NCBI GenBank assembly: GCA_009760855.2 | Contig: WPIO01000025.1 | Coordinates: 5,304,001 to 5,368,000 of the forward strand | From: Cristatella mucedo | Lineage: Eukaryota; Bryozoa; Phylactolaemata; Cristatellidae | Reading direction: 5' to 3' | Length of the DNA: 64,000 bases | In this document: piece after piece, positions 1-11,515 of the stretch | How positions within the stretch are numbered: position 1 is the stretch's first letter | Layout of the letters: every line of letters starts with the position of its first letter | The notes under the pieces: generated by a model | The model's input: only the letters and a program-made list of their open reading frames with translations | Databases searched by the model: none | Told to the model about the DNA's origin: nothing | Position numbers and translations under genes: made by a program

Positions 1-189
1 CCTTAACAAGGCCTTGACATCACGCTCCTGATGCTTCAAGACATAGTCACAGTCGGAAGTTGCTTCACTCCACTTTCCCATCTTGATATAAGCAAGAGCA
101 CGATTATTGTGTGCGGCAATAGTCGGACATGCACTTATGCTCCTGCTGTAGTAGGTCACGGCTTCTGCGAACGATTCTGACTTCAGTGC
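1..189 (-). CDS. SPAG1: SPAG1 coding exon 8, first TPR repeats (runs off the window edge)
   Basis: At least 63 codons, acceptor ttaccag at 190-192, phase 0. It encodes ALKSESFAEAVTYYSRSIS, then AAHNNRALAYIKMGKWSEA and DVKALLR. This is a classic TPR with the NNRALAYIKM helix A/B pattern; in vertebrates this region binds HSP70/HSP90 C-terminal EEVD tails. The exon may continue left of base 1. Confidence 0.93.
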
Positions 190-933
190 CTGGTAACACC
201 GCACACAAGTCACAGCATCAGCAAGGCAAACATACTGTTGAGCCTTTCCCAAGCTGGCAGGTTTACGGCAGAACAAAATACTGCATTGCACAGCCAAGCA
301 GGCATCTAATCACGTTGAAGACTGGTACGTTTGAACATGCATACCTCGTTGCCTTTTTCCTTCTCTTGCTGACTAAGCTTTTCCATTTCAACATTAGTCA
401 GGCCTACAAAAGGCAATGCGAAGTTTTTAAAAGAATGATGGATTAACACAAGGGGCTGAGAAGTGACATAATAAGCACGATAGCAAGTACAACTACAGGA
501 AAGGTTTGGCAGCGGCTCAGCAGCACAAATTCAACACTGGTATTCATCATTTTCTATTATTCTTGCTACTTCCACTTAATGGCTACCTGACAACAGTAAG
601 GTCTGCATTGCAAGGGTATCAAAGCACAACTAAAACATGAAGTATGAACTACCAATGAAACGTGGCAGTTGTGAATACAAATTAACCAATACAGCAGCCC
701 TTCCATAATAATGTTGCTTACTATAATACCATCCTTAAAGTCGAATGGGGTTCGAGGTCACACAGTGGAAGAAGCAATAAACTTTAAGCGAAGTCGGAAT
801 AATGATGAAACCAGTAACAGTACATTCAGCAAATTGACAAACGCTTTCTAATACGCAAGCAGGTATAACTAACTTGTCAAGCCTAGTATGCATGTGCCTC
901 CACGCACACTTGCACATACTACATAAACACATG

Positions 934-977
<44 letters not shown>

Positions 978-3900
978 AGAACACAAACATTAACCTGCAA
1001 TTGCATAATAACATACACACAGTGCACAACAATATAGCAACCAAAATAGGCTGAAAACAGTGCTGACATAAATACTAAGACAAGTGCTTTATAGGACAAG
1101 GCACTTCGGTGATATACAATAGTCATCTGGAAGGCGGAGGCACAGAAGGCACACAAAAGATATAGGCAAAATCCTTACCAATGACTACGAAATTGGTTCT
1201 TAGTCACTTATCAGGTTATCTGAGGATCTAATAAATGCTCCTATGGACGACAAACAGGTTAAATTGATCTGACAGATCGAACAAAGTGACCGAATATTTT
1301 AAGACAAGAATACGACTTAAGAGTACTGCCTACTAAATTTGCTGCTTGCTTTAACATCCGGCCACAAATGCATTGCAATACATTCAACTGTAAACATTGC
1401 CCTGCTTGCAGGATGCCATCTCAACACTACAATCCCTAACCTAATGGAAAAGGCTAATGCAAGTACCCCACAGCTGAGTACAGTAACAGCTGAGTAAAGT
1501 AACAGTCAGCTGCTTCAACAGCCCCAGTTACACAGTAGCAGAAGAGCCTTGCCGACAATCACTCCTGCTTGCAGAAAGCAATAAAGAACTGCATGCAGCA
1601 AGACTCGAACCCACGACCTAGGTCATGGAGTGCAAGTACCTCATTTAAAGGCTAAGACTCAGGGCTAGCTAACACCAAGGACTCGGGGCCTTTTGGAAAA
1701 AAGGCAGTCCAAGGTTTAATCCCGCACTTCTCACTTCAGACATCATGGCTATTGGTAAGGCAAAGTATATGATGGCTCTATTATGCCTGATTCTGTTAAG
1801 ACCACAGCAAGTGCAATATGACAGCATACCAGCACAGTTCACTGTATCCTTAAGCCTAGAGGGTGTGGATGGCTTCAATGCTGATGCTGATGTGGTATTC
1901 GGTGCAGCAGCTGGTTCTGGCACGTCAGCTTCCTTGTCAAGCGTTGATATAATTCTGAAATAAATGCCACATTAAAATCTTCTGTAAAAGACAAAAACGC
2001 ATTAAAAACTAAAGATTAGCTAGTTCAACAGCCATATCAACATAGCAGCAGAACAGCTTTTAGTTGGTGAGCCGTAATGGCTCACTAGGTAAGGCGGTTG
2101 CTTTTCACGACCTCGGCATCGAGGTCGTGGGTTCGAATCCTGCGGTGGGCGATCCTTTATCGCCACTGCAAGCGGTGGTGATAGCCGTAAAGGCTCTTCT
2201 GTCGCTATACAAAAAGAGGCTGTTAAATCAGCTAGTATTTTGTTCGTGGTTTTTACGCCACTTGCAGTGGACAATGCAGGATTGCCTGCTATAGGATTTT
2301 CGGATTTTTCTCTAAAAAATATTCACACATCTTAAAAAACTTGCAGGCAATAATCCCATTAATCAATTAGAAAGCTGGCTAAAATAGTCCAACTATATAC
2401 TTGTCCCATTCACGATAATCTCTTGGTTTCTGTGTCTTCTGCGAGGGCGGTTTGTTGCTGGCAACCTGCAAATAGAGTTTATCATTCGGTGTCAACAAGA
2501 TTCGACAAAAAAACATGTTTAAAAGCACGATGTCAAATCGATATTACAGAAAAGACTGCAGCTGACTTTGATCATTGCATGCAAGCCGAGCTAATGGGAC
2601 TAACAAAGAACCATAAAACAAAATATGTTCCAACACCGTCACAGACTTAGTCAATGTGTAACCGTATGTTATTTGGTGGAGTTATTGCAGGTTAACTTCA
2701 AAGGTGATGAGATATTTGTACTGCTTTTCCATTCAGTGCTAAATCATTTGATATCGCATACGACTGCCGATGCACTTGCACTTGCCGATGCATCAATACA
2801 GCTAGCTGGCAGTTCCACAAGGGTTTTTATTATATTTTTTCTTATTAATTCTTACCAATTTTAATAAATTGTAGTAAATCTAGGACTACAAAAACATTGA
2901 AAATCCCACTGGAAGACCAAGAGTTTGACTAGCTCTATGCCATAAAACGAGCATGCCGTAAATGACTACATAATTTTGACTGGCGTACAGAATTTTGAAA
3001 GGGGTGAAAGTATGCAGACTTGACTGTGGAACTGTGAGGACGTCAAGTAAAAATTTACTTGAGCAACTTTTTATGCCAGCACCGGGACTGTAAACTTCAA
3101 AATAGGTTTTTCAGTTCCACAGCAGATTATATCATGCCACTAAAAACATTCCATATACAGTGTCAACTCAAAGAACACAGAAATACCGGCAGGCAAAACG
3201 ATACTAGCAGCAGTTACCAATAAGTTTTTAAACGGTATCTTTATCGCTTTAGCATGCTACGTAAGGGTTTAATATACAGTATGCACAAGGTACTTTTCTT
3301 TAAAAATGTTGTTAACTTAATGCAGAGATGCCGAATGTTCTGTGTAGCATCTAACAGATACGAAATGTCTTTTATAGGTAGATTTAAACCCACATCTACA
3401 GCTGCTGAGCTTTATTGATTGGACAGCCAAGCAGTTAACACTTTCCGAGGCAAAATACAAAAATATTTTCAGCACTGGCCTTTAAATGAGCCACACAAAT
3501 GATCAGGCTCGATCCCAAAGTCGCAAGCTCTGCCAACTGAGATAACATAGACTTCTTGGACAAAATACCATTCAACTCCAAAGCAACCGTGTGTGAGAAC
3601 AAATAGAGATGCAAATTTAGTTGGTACAAAACTCTGCAGCCAGGCTTGGCAGTCGTGAACCTCACAATTACCACATTACACGACTTCTCACCGACGTGCG
3701 CCAGGTATGAATTATTCAGTGTATCGATTTCAAGGTTCGGCCATTAACTTCTAGGTCTCTTTCATCTCTTGCTCCGGTATACCTATCGGAAATACTTCTC
3801 ACTCAGGCTTTTCATTGTACCACCCGTTCTTTTGACTCGTCCCATTTACCTGTACTTCCAATCACCACAGATCCTTTGGAAACAATGCATTCAGTTCATA

Positions 3901-6900
3901 TGCTCCCAAAGCCAGGAACTCACTTCTAGCTTGAAGACACTTACAAAGAAGCTAAAACAAATAACCTTCTTTACAGCATTTCCCGAGTCGGTATGAATTT
4001 TCCTTTGCGTGCTTATTCATGTTGAGGTCAACCAATTGAAATGCTTCCTGTCCTGCATATTGCCCGGAAAGAAATTGCTTTCTCTTAGGGTGCTATACAA
4101 ATCTCTTGCTGTTATTATTATTTATGGACACCTCAAGGCACACGTTCTTTTGCCAAGTAAAGAAACGGTCTTCCATCAGCCTCATGCCTAACAATAATAA
4201 CAATCAGTACGTCACAATATAAAGCAGCTTGTGATGAAACACCGGCAGCTACAATACCTTAAAATTATCTTTCTTCTCTGAAGTCTTTACAAAAGTTGTG
4301 CTCGAGTTTCTTATAGGAGGTAGGTCCTTTGAATACCGCTGTTGTTCAGATGCCTCAGGCTTTAGTTTAAGTTGCTGATCTTTTTGAATCACATCATTCA
4401 GCCAACTCTTAAAATATAGGCATAACCAAAAGAATGAGCAAGCAAAAGAAGTATTGCCTCAATAAAATGGAGAAAACATTCATGATAACAGTGAAAGTGT
4501 GGTGATATGATCAAAGTGCCACATGTGACACTAAAACTATGAGGCTTTGTCGGCATAACATGAAAAGTAAACAGGTTAGCCCTTTTTTCTTTGGGTTTCC
4601 ATCAATGTTGCAAGGTAACATAATATTTGCATGTCGATGCCAGTAAAATATGCAGGCCAAAGAGAAGAAAGCATCGTCAACCCTAAGTATGCAAGTGTGG
4701 CCATATTGCAAATATATGGTACTGCACTATCACTACACATGCATGAAGAAACAACTGTTATACCTAACCAGGATACATTTTTTTAGGATTCAGTGAATTT
4801 GGGCTTGCTGGATGAGGATTGCTAAACAAAGCCATAGCAGTCATTTATCAATCTTCTAAAGCTAGTACCATTGCAATCTCATTACCTCTAAACTCTTCAG
4901 TTCTCTGTTCTCAGGAGAAAACAGCAGAGCCATTCACGAATTATGGCAAACGAGATACGATACAAGTCGATCGCAGAGCTTAATAGGTTTTGGACTGGCT
5001 CATGCAAGCCAAGTAGCAACACGAGCTCGGATAAAAAAGGTACGCAAAGGTACCTCAAGCATGCTCTTTTTAGTAAACCATGCCTTCCAGACAAGTCGAG
5101 ATCATTGATCCCACCAAGAGCAATTTCTGAATACCCCATGATACTCAATGTGAAATACTGCTAACATATAAATTTGAATGCCCTCGACTAGTCAAAGCGT
5201 GTGCAAACGAGTGAGCAACCATCACATCAGATGTTTAATCTTTCATTGATCGGCTAGGCATGACCAGTGGCTTACGTGCAGCTGTTTCACATGGGCATGC
5301 TTATCGACAGCTCTCATTTTCAGCATGTTTTTAAAAGATTCGGCAACCTTCAGGAACAGACGTCAGAAATATAAAAATTTAGGCTTTGAATTTCTGTTCA
5401 AGCATCGGCAGATCAAAAGAGATATGTGGTTGAGCAATACTAGCATAAAATGACACCGAATGCCATCCAATCAAATGATCCCTCAAAAGTAGGGCAGTAA
5501 AAACCGAAAACAAGGGTGTGCCCAGAACGAAAACTTGAAGAATACCAGGCATAGTAACCATCTAAGCGCACTATTACCGATAAATCGTCTGCAACAGCAC
5601 TGGAATCCTCAGGTCTTAAGTCGGCCGACTTGAGTACTTGTTCTTCTTTCCGCAACATTCGGCTGCAACAATTGTAAAGAAGGAGTTTGTATTAAGAATT
5701 AAAAGAAGATATTAACAGTCTTACTATTCATGTTGGAGCAACAATAATTTGGTGCCAGTAGTATACTACAATATGGCTAATGCAAGAAATAATGACGATG
5801 AGCCACACATATGAGATTTGCAGTCTAGCTGCTTTGTTTGCTTATGCAAAATCATGCAAAATGTTGAGCTCGGCTTTTGAATCAGCAGCAGGGATATGCA
5901 AACAAAATGCTGTCAGCCAGGTACTACACAAGATACTACAGTGACACAGCATAAAAAACGAGCATCGATAGCAATCTGCATGTGCACAGGTACACAGCCA
6001 AATGCATTCCAAAAGTTGCATAGGCTCCGTGCTATCTAAGGCAATTCCTATATAGCAGGGTTCAACACATAATTATGATCTACTGTCGAACGATGGTGGA
6101 CACATATCGAATTACTGGATTTTGTAGATGACTACATTGCATACCACTGGCACGACACAGCACCAGCAGAAACCCACAACATTTTTTAGGTACACTAAAA
6201 AAACGGTTTTCTACAATATCCAATCATTGTGTAATTTTTTCATTGGCGTTTAGTGGTAAATTGCGATAAACAACAAACCCGTAGTGTAGCACCAGCTGAG
6301 TCTTCGTGGCATAACGGAGCTAAATATAGAGACACCTACAGATATACCTTTATATATACATACACATAACCAAGCATATCAGTACATGCGAGCATATACA
6401 TATTCAGAATCTTACAAAATGAGCCCATCCTTGGTACAGCTGCATTTGGGTGTACGCAAAGCACAAATCCAGAGCCTATATGCTGTTTGAAGCCCCTCTG
6501 GACGAGAGTCACCCATGTTCAACTCCTGTGCAGGCAATGGCAACGCTACCCACAGGCTTACAACAACAAAACACTAGAACTGATTTAGTTTGATTTTTCT
6601 ATTCATTTCTAACGTCTACCACTATCCAGGTTTCCTAGCCTCAGGAAGATGGATTTAATCGAATGCCACTTCTGCGCAGTGCTAGATATAGCACAGATGA
6701 CACTCATGGCTGCCAAGTAAAATACTGGCACTGCATGCTTGGCCATATTGAGCTGCAGAATGCAAGGAACTAATACAGCTGCAACGCTGTTTAAAAATGC
6801 TGATACTGCAAAATGAACATGGCTATGAAGGCCAAGAAATGCAATGAAACACATTTCGAACCGATGAAGCATTGTAGGACCGGTTCACAAGCAAGGAATC

Positions 6901-9786
6901 CGAATCTAGTCGGCATCGTAAGGCAGATGCACAAGATCCATTCCTGTAGTAATATCCTAAGTCTCAGCCAAAGACACATCTGTTCCGATCAGCTTTCCCT
7001 GTGCTCCACTAAACCTGTTGTCTTTTGTGTTCCTATGTGCTTTGCATTCTTACCATGAGTGAGGTATATTAGTAATGGCTCACTAGGTAAGGTGGTTGCT
7101 TTTCACGACCTCGGCCCCGAGGTCGCGGGTTCGAATCCTGCGGTGGGCAATCCTATATCGCCATTGCAAGCGGTGGTGATAGCCGTAAAGGCTCTTCTGT
7201 CGCTATACAAAAAGTGGCTGTTAAATCAGCTAGCATTTTTTTTAATCACGGATCCAACAAACCAGTGGCCCTGGGTGTCTCGTGTGATTTTGCATGCCGG
7301 TATAAGTGTGATAGTTGATGTGCTTTTGCATGCTTGTCTTTTCATGATACCATGCATGTCATTAACCTTGGGTTACAGCCGTCAAGCAACGATTTGTAAA
7401 GTACCTGGATAAAGATTTGGTTTTTTTACAACCCTAAAAAACAATTCATTAATATTTTTATAATTCCATCGAGATTACCGTATGCCTAAAGAACTCCACT
7501 CTCGAGAGTTCTACTTGGTCATGTAAATATGCGACAGCAATCGATGTTAGCAGAACAGTAAGATCAAAATACTAAGCAATGGCAGACCGCACGTTCTCGC
7601 CTCCCGACATAGAGCGCTCTCATGTGCGGTCGTGTTCGTTGCAGAATTCTTCCGAAAACCAAAGTTCTGGCAAACATCGTATGCGTTTTTTCCACTAACC
7701 ACACTTGCATGCTGACCCTGTGCATGTCACCCCTAACCATGTTATTCATGTTGTTTATCAAGCATGATATTACTCACCATTCAATTACGTTTCCATTTAC
7801 AGCAAATGTAAAGCACCTAGAAAGAGATTGAGTTCTCTGAGGGCGCTTTATCAAGTGTATTATTATTATTATTATTATTATTATATGCCATAGGACTGAA
7901 TGCCGAAATGAAATTGCCGATCAAGGGAACGATTTCACAACCTCTGGGTTACTGGCCACGAAGACCAACTTTACCAAAACATTGGAAAAGTAATGTTCTT
8001 TGGCTTGCACTTATGTGAGTGAGTGAGGGGGTGAGAGAGCAAGCGAAAAGTAATGTTCTTTGGCTTGCACTTATGTGAGTGAGTGAGGGGGTGAGAGAGC
8101 AAGCGAGTGAGCACGTGTGTATGTGCATGATCAGCAGTTTTGTACTGACCAAAGGATGAACATAGTGCTGGCAAGAGCTCGTAGACTACAGTTGTCCAGC
8201 ATCAGATCGTTCAGCTGTAGCACCTGTGCAGATTGGTAATTACAGCAGCAGTCATATCACACATTGCAACTATCCTGAGAAATTTTGAGAAGAGGTCGAT
8301 CGGATTTGATGGGCTGAGTATATGTCAAGGCAAAAAAAATGGCTTTTCCAGAAAGCTAGCTACCTCACGCTGCAAGGGGGCCTACCGAGACCAACGAAAA
8401 ACATTCTCAGGAAGGTTCTGGATGCTGTCTGTCTAGAATCTTTTCGCCCAGATACACGTGGGTCCAAAAATGGTGGTAACCGGTGCTAAACACAACCCGA
8501 GGCAACCGAGAAAGGGACCACAACGCATTCAGCTCAAGTTGGCATAGCAGGCGCTCAAGAGAGCATGAACGACTGGTGTAACTGAGAGTCCCTGCTGCTT
8601 GCTTTTGCTGTTGGCTGCTGCTAGTTTTTGCTCTGCTTCTATGTAGCCTTGATTTTGCACAATCATACTGAGATTATGATGGACCAACACGTGTATCTCC
8701 ACGAGGTTAGACTACTAAAAGAGCACTCGGAGATGGGCATATTTTGGAAGCATGAAAATGACCCGAGGGGCACTGGCTGGTTAGCCATAATTTTCCATGG
8801 CATAGCCCTGTATGGTTCTGATGCAGTGGCCCAGCCAGTTGACAGGTTCAAACCTAAAGAGAATATCTATGCGATGATTTAGATATGCAGCTAAGGTGTG
8901 ATTAGAGGTCTTCATCAGTTGCCGACCAAATTCGCAAGCTCTGGAATAGTACAGCTGATGAGATAACAGGGAAGCTTGTGGTATCTAAGTATAGCAGACA
9001 AGAAAAGTAGTATGGCTTCATTGGAAGTCATCGTCTTATTAAACTGCCCAATATCAATGGCGTTTGATGCTTTAATTTTTTTGCAATGCTGTTAGCTGCT
9101 TTTGCGGACTTGCAACCGAGGAAAATCTTCTTAAAACCCCCAAAAAAAGTTGGTGCTGTGTAAGGTAAACACCACATTGCAAGACTCTTTTAGAAGCTGG
9201 AGTGTGGGTGGTCATGTGAATATACATATTTATTGATTACATTATTAACCTCAAGTGACTAGCTGTGATCCCAGTAAGGACATGGCAACCCTCGCCAACT
9301 GACAAAAAGGTGGGTAGCCAAGATAACTGCAGTTAAGCTAAGTTAGACAACTAGCAGATCTTACCTGACTATTATGGGCCAAATACCATGTCAGTATTAA
9401 GTAAACCTGGCAGCAGTGCTGCAGGCAGGGCAGCAGGAAGAATGCTTAAGCTTGGCAGCATACCTCTTGGGATTCAATCTCTGCAGCTGCTCCTCGGTCT
9501 TCCTTTCCAAATCCTGAAATGTACCTTCTTCTCCGGACCTAGACAGATCACAACCATGGGCACTAGGAATAGCATCAGCTCGTGCAAACCAGCGATGTAA
9601 AGCAAGTCAGTGCACAAGCAAGGCTCACGGCAGTTACCTAAGCACTTTCAGGATCTTCTCCAGTTCTTTCGTGTCTTTGCAGGAGGCAACATACTCGAAG
9701 TCGAGCTTGTCCACAGATACACCCAACCTGCTTGCTAGTGACGGACCTCCAGCATGCTCTGTTATATTCTCCTGGACTGCGCTCAT
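1..9786 (-). CDS. SPAG1: SPAG1 (sperm-associated antigen 1 / axonemal dynein assembly factor), 5' half, 8 coding exons, 3' part outside window
   Basis: Coding exons on the minus strand, in transcript order: 9786-9638, 9538-9464, 5662-5578, 4407-4258, 2465-2401, 1954-1830, 403-345 and 189-1. All junctions are GT-AG and every phase matches without a forced frameshift. The product follows vertebrate SPAG1 in order: the N-terminal KLDFEYV/KELEKILKVLRSGEEG block, SRMLRKEEQ, a linker with DLPPIR, KPRDYREWDK, DTVNCAGLTNVEMEKL, EKEKGNE, then the first TPR repeat. In vertebrates SPAG1 is a cytoplasmic co-chaperone scaffold that helps pre-assemble dynein arms; its loss causes primary ciliary dyskinesia. 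The later TPRs and the C-terminal RPAP3-type domain must lie left of base 1. The introns carry SINEs, LINE pieces and a CA repeat. Identification is from recognised motifs and exon order, not a database search. Confidence 0.92.
345..403 (-). CDS. SPAG1: SPAG1 coding exon 7
   Basis: 59 nt, acceptor ttttgtag, donor AACGAG|gtatgc. It encodes (G)LTNVEMEKLSQQEKEKGNE, matching GLTEKEKDFLATREKEKGNE, the start of the first TPR helix. Confidence 0.92.
936..976. repeat. (CA)n microsatellite
   Basis: An uninterrupted CA run of about 20 units inside a SPAG1 intron. Long Cys/Val frames read here are artefacts of the repeat. Confidence 0.97.
1505..1680 (-). mobile_element. SINE1 copy (tRNA-derived), diverged
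   Basis: Read on the minus strand it carries the box-B-like GGGTTCGAGTC (seen here as gactcgaaccc at 1603-1613) and the body (ggctcttctgctactgt, ggctgttgaagcagctga) shared with the other SINE1 copies. Confidence 0.7.
1830..1954 (-). CDS. SPAG1: SPAG1 coding exon 6
   Basis: 125 nt, acceptor atttcag, donor TGTGCTG|gtatgc. It encodes IISTLDKEADVPEP, an Ala/Ser/Thr/Pro-rich linker, then RLKDTVNCAG. The end aligns with the ETRIDTAG segment just before the TPR region. The linker is low-complexity compared with the vertebrate protein. Confidence 0.88.
2014..2060 (-). mobile_element. SINE1 3'-tail fragment, inverted
   Basis: tagctagttcaacagcc...cagcagaacag is the reverse complement of the SINE1 tail. 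It abuts the plus-strand copy at 2065. Confidence 0.6.
2065..2238 (+). mobile_element. SINE1 copy, near consensus
   Basis: tRNA-like head with box A (TGGCTCACTAGG) and box B (GGTTCGAATCC), an anticodon-stem-like palindrome around cgacctcg/cgaggtcg, then a body ending ctgttaaatcagctag followed by a T-rich end. Other copies in the window are near 7069, 31821 and 46796. Confidence 0.88.
2401..2465 (-). CDS. SPAG1: SPAG1 coding exon 5
   Basis: 65 nt, acceptor ctatttgcag, donor GACAA|gtatat. It encodes VASNKPPSQKTQKPRDYREW. The KxPRDYxEWDK motif is a recognisable SPAG1 signature, and the Lys is completed by the first base of exon 6. Confidence 0.92.
3610..4200 (+). mobile_element. LINE B (L2/CR1-like) 3' region, decayed
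   Basis: It has the C-terminal ORF2 landmarks of LINE B: ctctgcagccaggcttg, acttctcaccgacgtgcgccagg, ttggaaacaatgcattcagttcatatgctcccaaagccaggaactc. Multiple breaks; no intact frame. Confidence 0.75.
4258..4407 (-). CDS. SPAG1: SPAG1 coding exon 4
   Basis: Exactly 50 codons, phase 0 to 0, acceptor ttttaag, donor TTTAAG|gtattg. It starts SWLNDVIQKDQQ and contains YSKDLPPIRNSS, matching IKSWVSEIKK...KDNLPPVRGS. A LINE remnant (3610-4200) begins about 60 bp beyond the donor. Confidence 0.9.
5578..5662 (-). CDS. SPAG1: SPAG1 coding exon 3
   Basis: 85 nt. Acceptor tgttgcag and donor TTATCG|gtaata. It encodes SRMLRKEEQVLKSADL and then ADDLS, the counterpart of SRALRK...DGDIKSW. The phase enters after two bases and leaves at zero, matching both neighbours. 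Confidence 0.9.
7069..7240 (+). mobile_element. SINE1 copy, near consensus
   Basis: Box A TGGCTCACTAGG, box B GGTTCGAATCC, body gcaagcggtggtgatagccg and tail ctgttaaatcagctag followed by a T-run. It is very similar to the copy at 2065, so it is a recent family. Confidence 0.88.
7675..7884 (+). mobile_element. LINE B 3' tail ending in (TTA)n
   Basis: gtaaagcacctagaaagagattgagttctctgagggcgctttatcaagtgtatt followed by TTA repeats to 7884. The same 3' end recurs near 18100 and 37480 on this strand and inverted at 15725, 19270, 57735 and 59190. Confidence 0.85.
7985..8106. repeat. Perfect two-copy 60-bp tandem repeat
   Basis: The 60-nt unit starting gaaaagtaatgttctttggc and ending gtgagagagcaagc occurs twice head-to-tail with no mismatch. 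This implies a recent duplication. Non-coding, in a SPAG1 intron. Confidence 0.95.
9464..9538 (-). CDS. SPAG1: SPAG1 coding exon 2
   Basis: 75 nt. Acceptor tctag|GTCCGG and donor AAGAG|gtatgc. The split Arg codon joins to SGEEGTFQDLERK, then QLQRLNPK, which matches the SGEEGYYPEL block of vertebrate SPAG1. It lies only 99 bp from exon 1. Confidence 0.9.
9638..9786 (-). CDS. SPAG1: SPAG1 coding exon 1 (start codon exon)
   Basis: The exon has 49 codons plus two bases and ends CTTAG|gtaact. It contains LGVSVDKLDFEYVASC followed by KELEKILKVL, the N-terminal signature of SPAG1. I chose the ATG at 9784-9786 because the N-terminus then has about the length of vertebrate SPAG1, and because a possible acceptor (gttgcag) lies just upstream of it. 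An in-frame ATG at 9861 would add 25 residues. A separate 5'UTR exon further right is possible but was not located. Confidence 0.85.
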
Positions 9787-11189
9787 TATAATTGCTGCAA
9801 CTTGTGATAACGAGTCTTTCAGAACTAGCCGACGACTTGCATGCCTTATAAAAGCATGCACACTTTTGCAAACACTTGTTTACAGCTTATTGACACCTTG
9901 GCCAGCATGTCTTACACTTTTCGAAGCAGACATAGTACACTATCTACTGGATATGTAAGGCTGGTACTGGCTTTCATAGGGCGATGGAACATGACAACAT
10001 AGCACTTACATTTTTAACGATGATTGAGGACCTAAAACCACACACTCGGATTAGCAGATGCCAATTAGTAGGCGATTACAATTTCACAAAATCTTTTGGC
10101 CAACAAGGTACTCGAGTCCACAGCCATACTAAGAGCCATGTTTATGATGACAGTAACTATACTGCCTGCACAGTAAGATAAGTTTAGCTAAGGATCTTCA
10201 ACTTACAATTAAAACATTGCGATAGGAACATAAGTAAAATAGTATTGCCGATTTTGTTGATTCAATAAGTAAATAGTGAATTGGTGTTGACAACTGCACA
10301 TCGATTCACATGTTCAAAAACCCTTTACCCAAGGTCATAAAAGCAATGACAAAAACCTCACGAGTCATGCATATAAGGTTCGGCAGCCCAGGGCAGTTGT
10401 GAACGGCAATGTAGGCACCTTCACGAATGCGACCATGTGCCAGTGCAGATTTCACTGGACCTGAGTCCTTGCAGAAACTGCTGTTGCCTCCAGCACTGCT
10501 AAAGGTAGCATGACTTTTTAAGCTCATGGCTGCACTCAGCAGCTGCCGACAACCAATAAGGTGGCAGTGTTGTGTAACCTTTTGCTCGAAAGACTACATT
10601 AGCCTCTTTTAGGTATAACATAAAAATGTTGATGTGAAGACATTCTGGGGCACTACCCCAACACAGGCCCCTCTCGTTAAAGTTGTTGCAATTGAGTCAA
10701 TCAACATCAAAGTGTGCTTAAGGCCCCCTACACTTGTCACATCATCCATTGTCTCTGTATGATTGTTCAGAAGCTAGCACTAACTATAGGTTGCTCCCTG
10801 TCGTTTGTGTCAGAAACTAGCTTCAACTCACGAGATTAAGAAACTATCCATTTTAGGAAAGCAGTCCAGAAGCCACCAAGACCCTGTTCGTACTGCAGGG
10901 CGGCTGTTGGCTCAGCCTTACTTAACCTTCTTCTGGTATGTGCAAAAAGATGCTTAAGGTTGATGCAAAAAACTGCTATAGGCTTCTACATCGTGAAAAA
11001 ATTTGAAATTGCCACATTACCCTGCCATTTTTCCCAACGACCAACACGGCCTCCCTATCAAGCAGGGCATCGACTTTCAGGTTCTATCACTCGGTCCTAT
11101 TTATCGTTTGGGAACAACGATCGGTCTGGCAGCCGAGGCCCTGATAGGGTTCAAATTGTCCGATCGTGATCAATCCACGATCGTGATCA

Positions 11190-11297
11190 ATCCACGTCGT
11201 GTCGGGGGGGGGGGCTCTTTGTTGCCAACTGCAAGTGGTGGTGATAGCCGATAAGGCTCTTCTGCTGCTAAACAAATGAGGCTTTTAAATCAGGTAA
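11190..11297 (+). mobile_element. SINE1 3' fragment inside LINE A
   Basis: gccaactgcaagtggtggtgatagccgataaggctcttctg...gcttttaaatcaggtaag is the SINE1 body and tail. The tRNA-like head is mostly missing; a G homopolymer sits at its left edge. Confidence 0.7.
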
Positions 11298-11369
11298 GAT
11301 TTTTTCACTGCTCTCCATTCATATTGAACCTCGGGAAAAGTGATTCGAGCCTGTGGAATCAGCTATATT

Positions 11370-11515
11370 TAGCCCAGTGGTTAAGGTGCTCCCCCCCCCC
11401 CCCACCCCCCCCCCCCCCCCCGATCAAGGTCTGGCCGAGGTTGTGGGCACTAGCCCTGTGGCATATGTGAAACCCCAGAAGAGAGAGTGAGTTCATTTAG
11501 GATGCTATACAAACG
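11370..11515 (+). mobile_element. SINE2 copy with expanded C-run
   Basis: tagcccagtggttaaggtgctccccc... is a tRNA-like box A. The C-run is expanded to about 30 nt with one A. A box-B-like stretch (ttgtgggcactagccc) and the tail aggatgctatacaaacgaat follow. Same layout as the copies at 57056 and 62745. Confidence 0.75.

Larger units (their letters stand above)
404..1829. other. SPAG1 intron 6
   Basis: No exon seen. It holds a CA repeat (936-976) and a minus-strand SINE1 relic (about 1505-1680). Confidence 0.6.
5663..9463. other. SPAG1 intron 2 (about 3.8 kb)
   Basis: No exon recognised. It contains a SINE1 copy (7069-7240), a LINE B tail (7675-7884) and a 60-bp tandem duplication (7985-8106). 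Elsewhere nothing identifiable. Confidence 0.5.

Noticed and set aside
2065-2140. A functional tRNA gene at the SINE1 heads
   Set aside because: Boxes A and B are present, but no proper cloverleaf with acceptor stem is seen and the sequence is repeated with a SINE tail.
7985-8106. CRISPR-like repeat
   Set aside because: Only two directly abutting copies with no spacers, in an animal genome.
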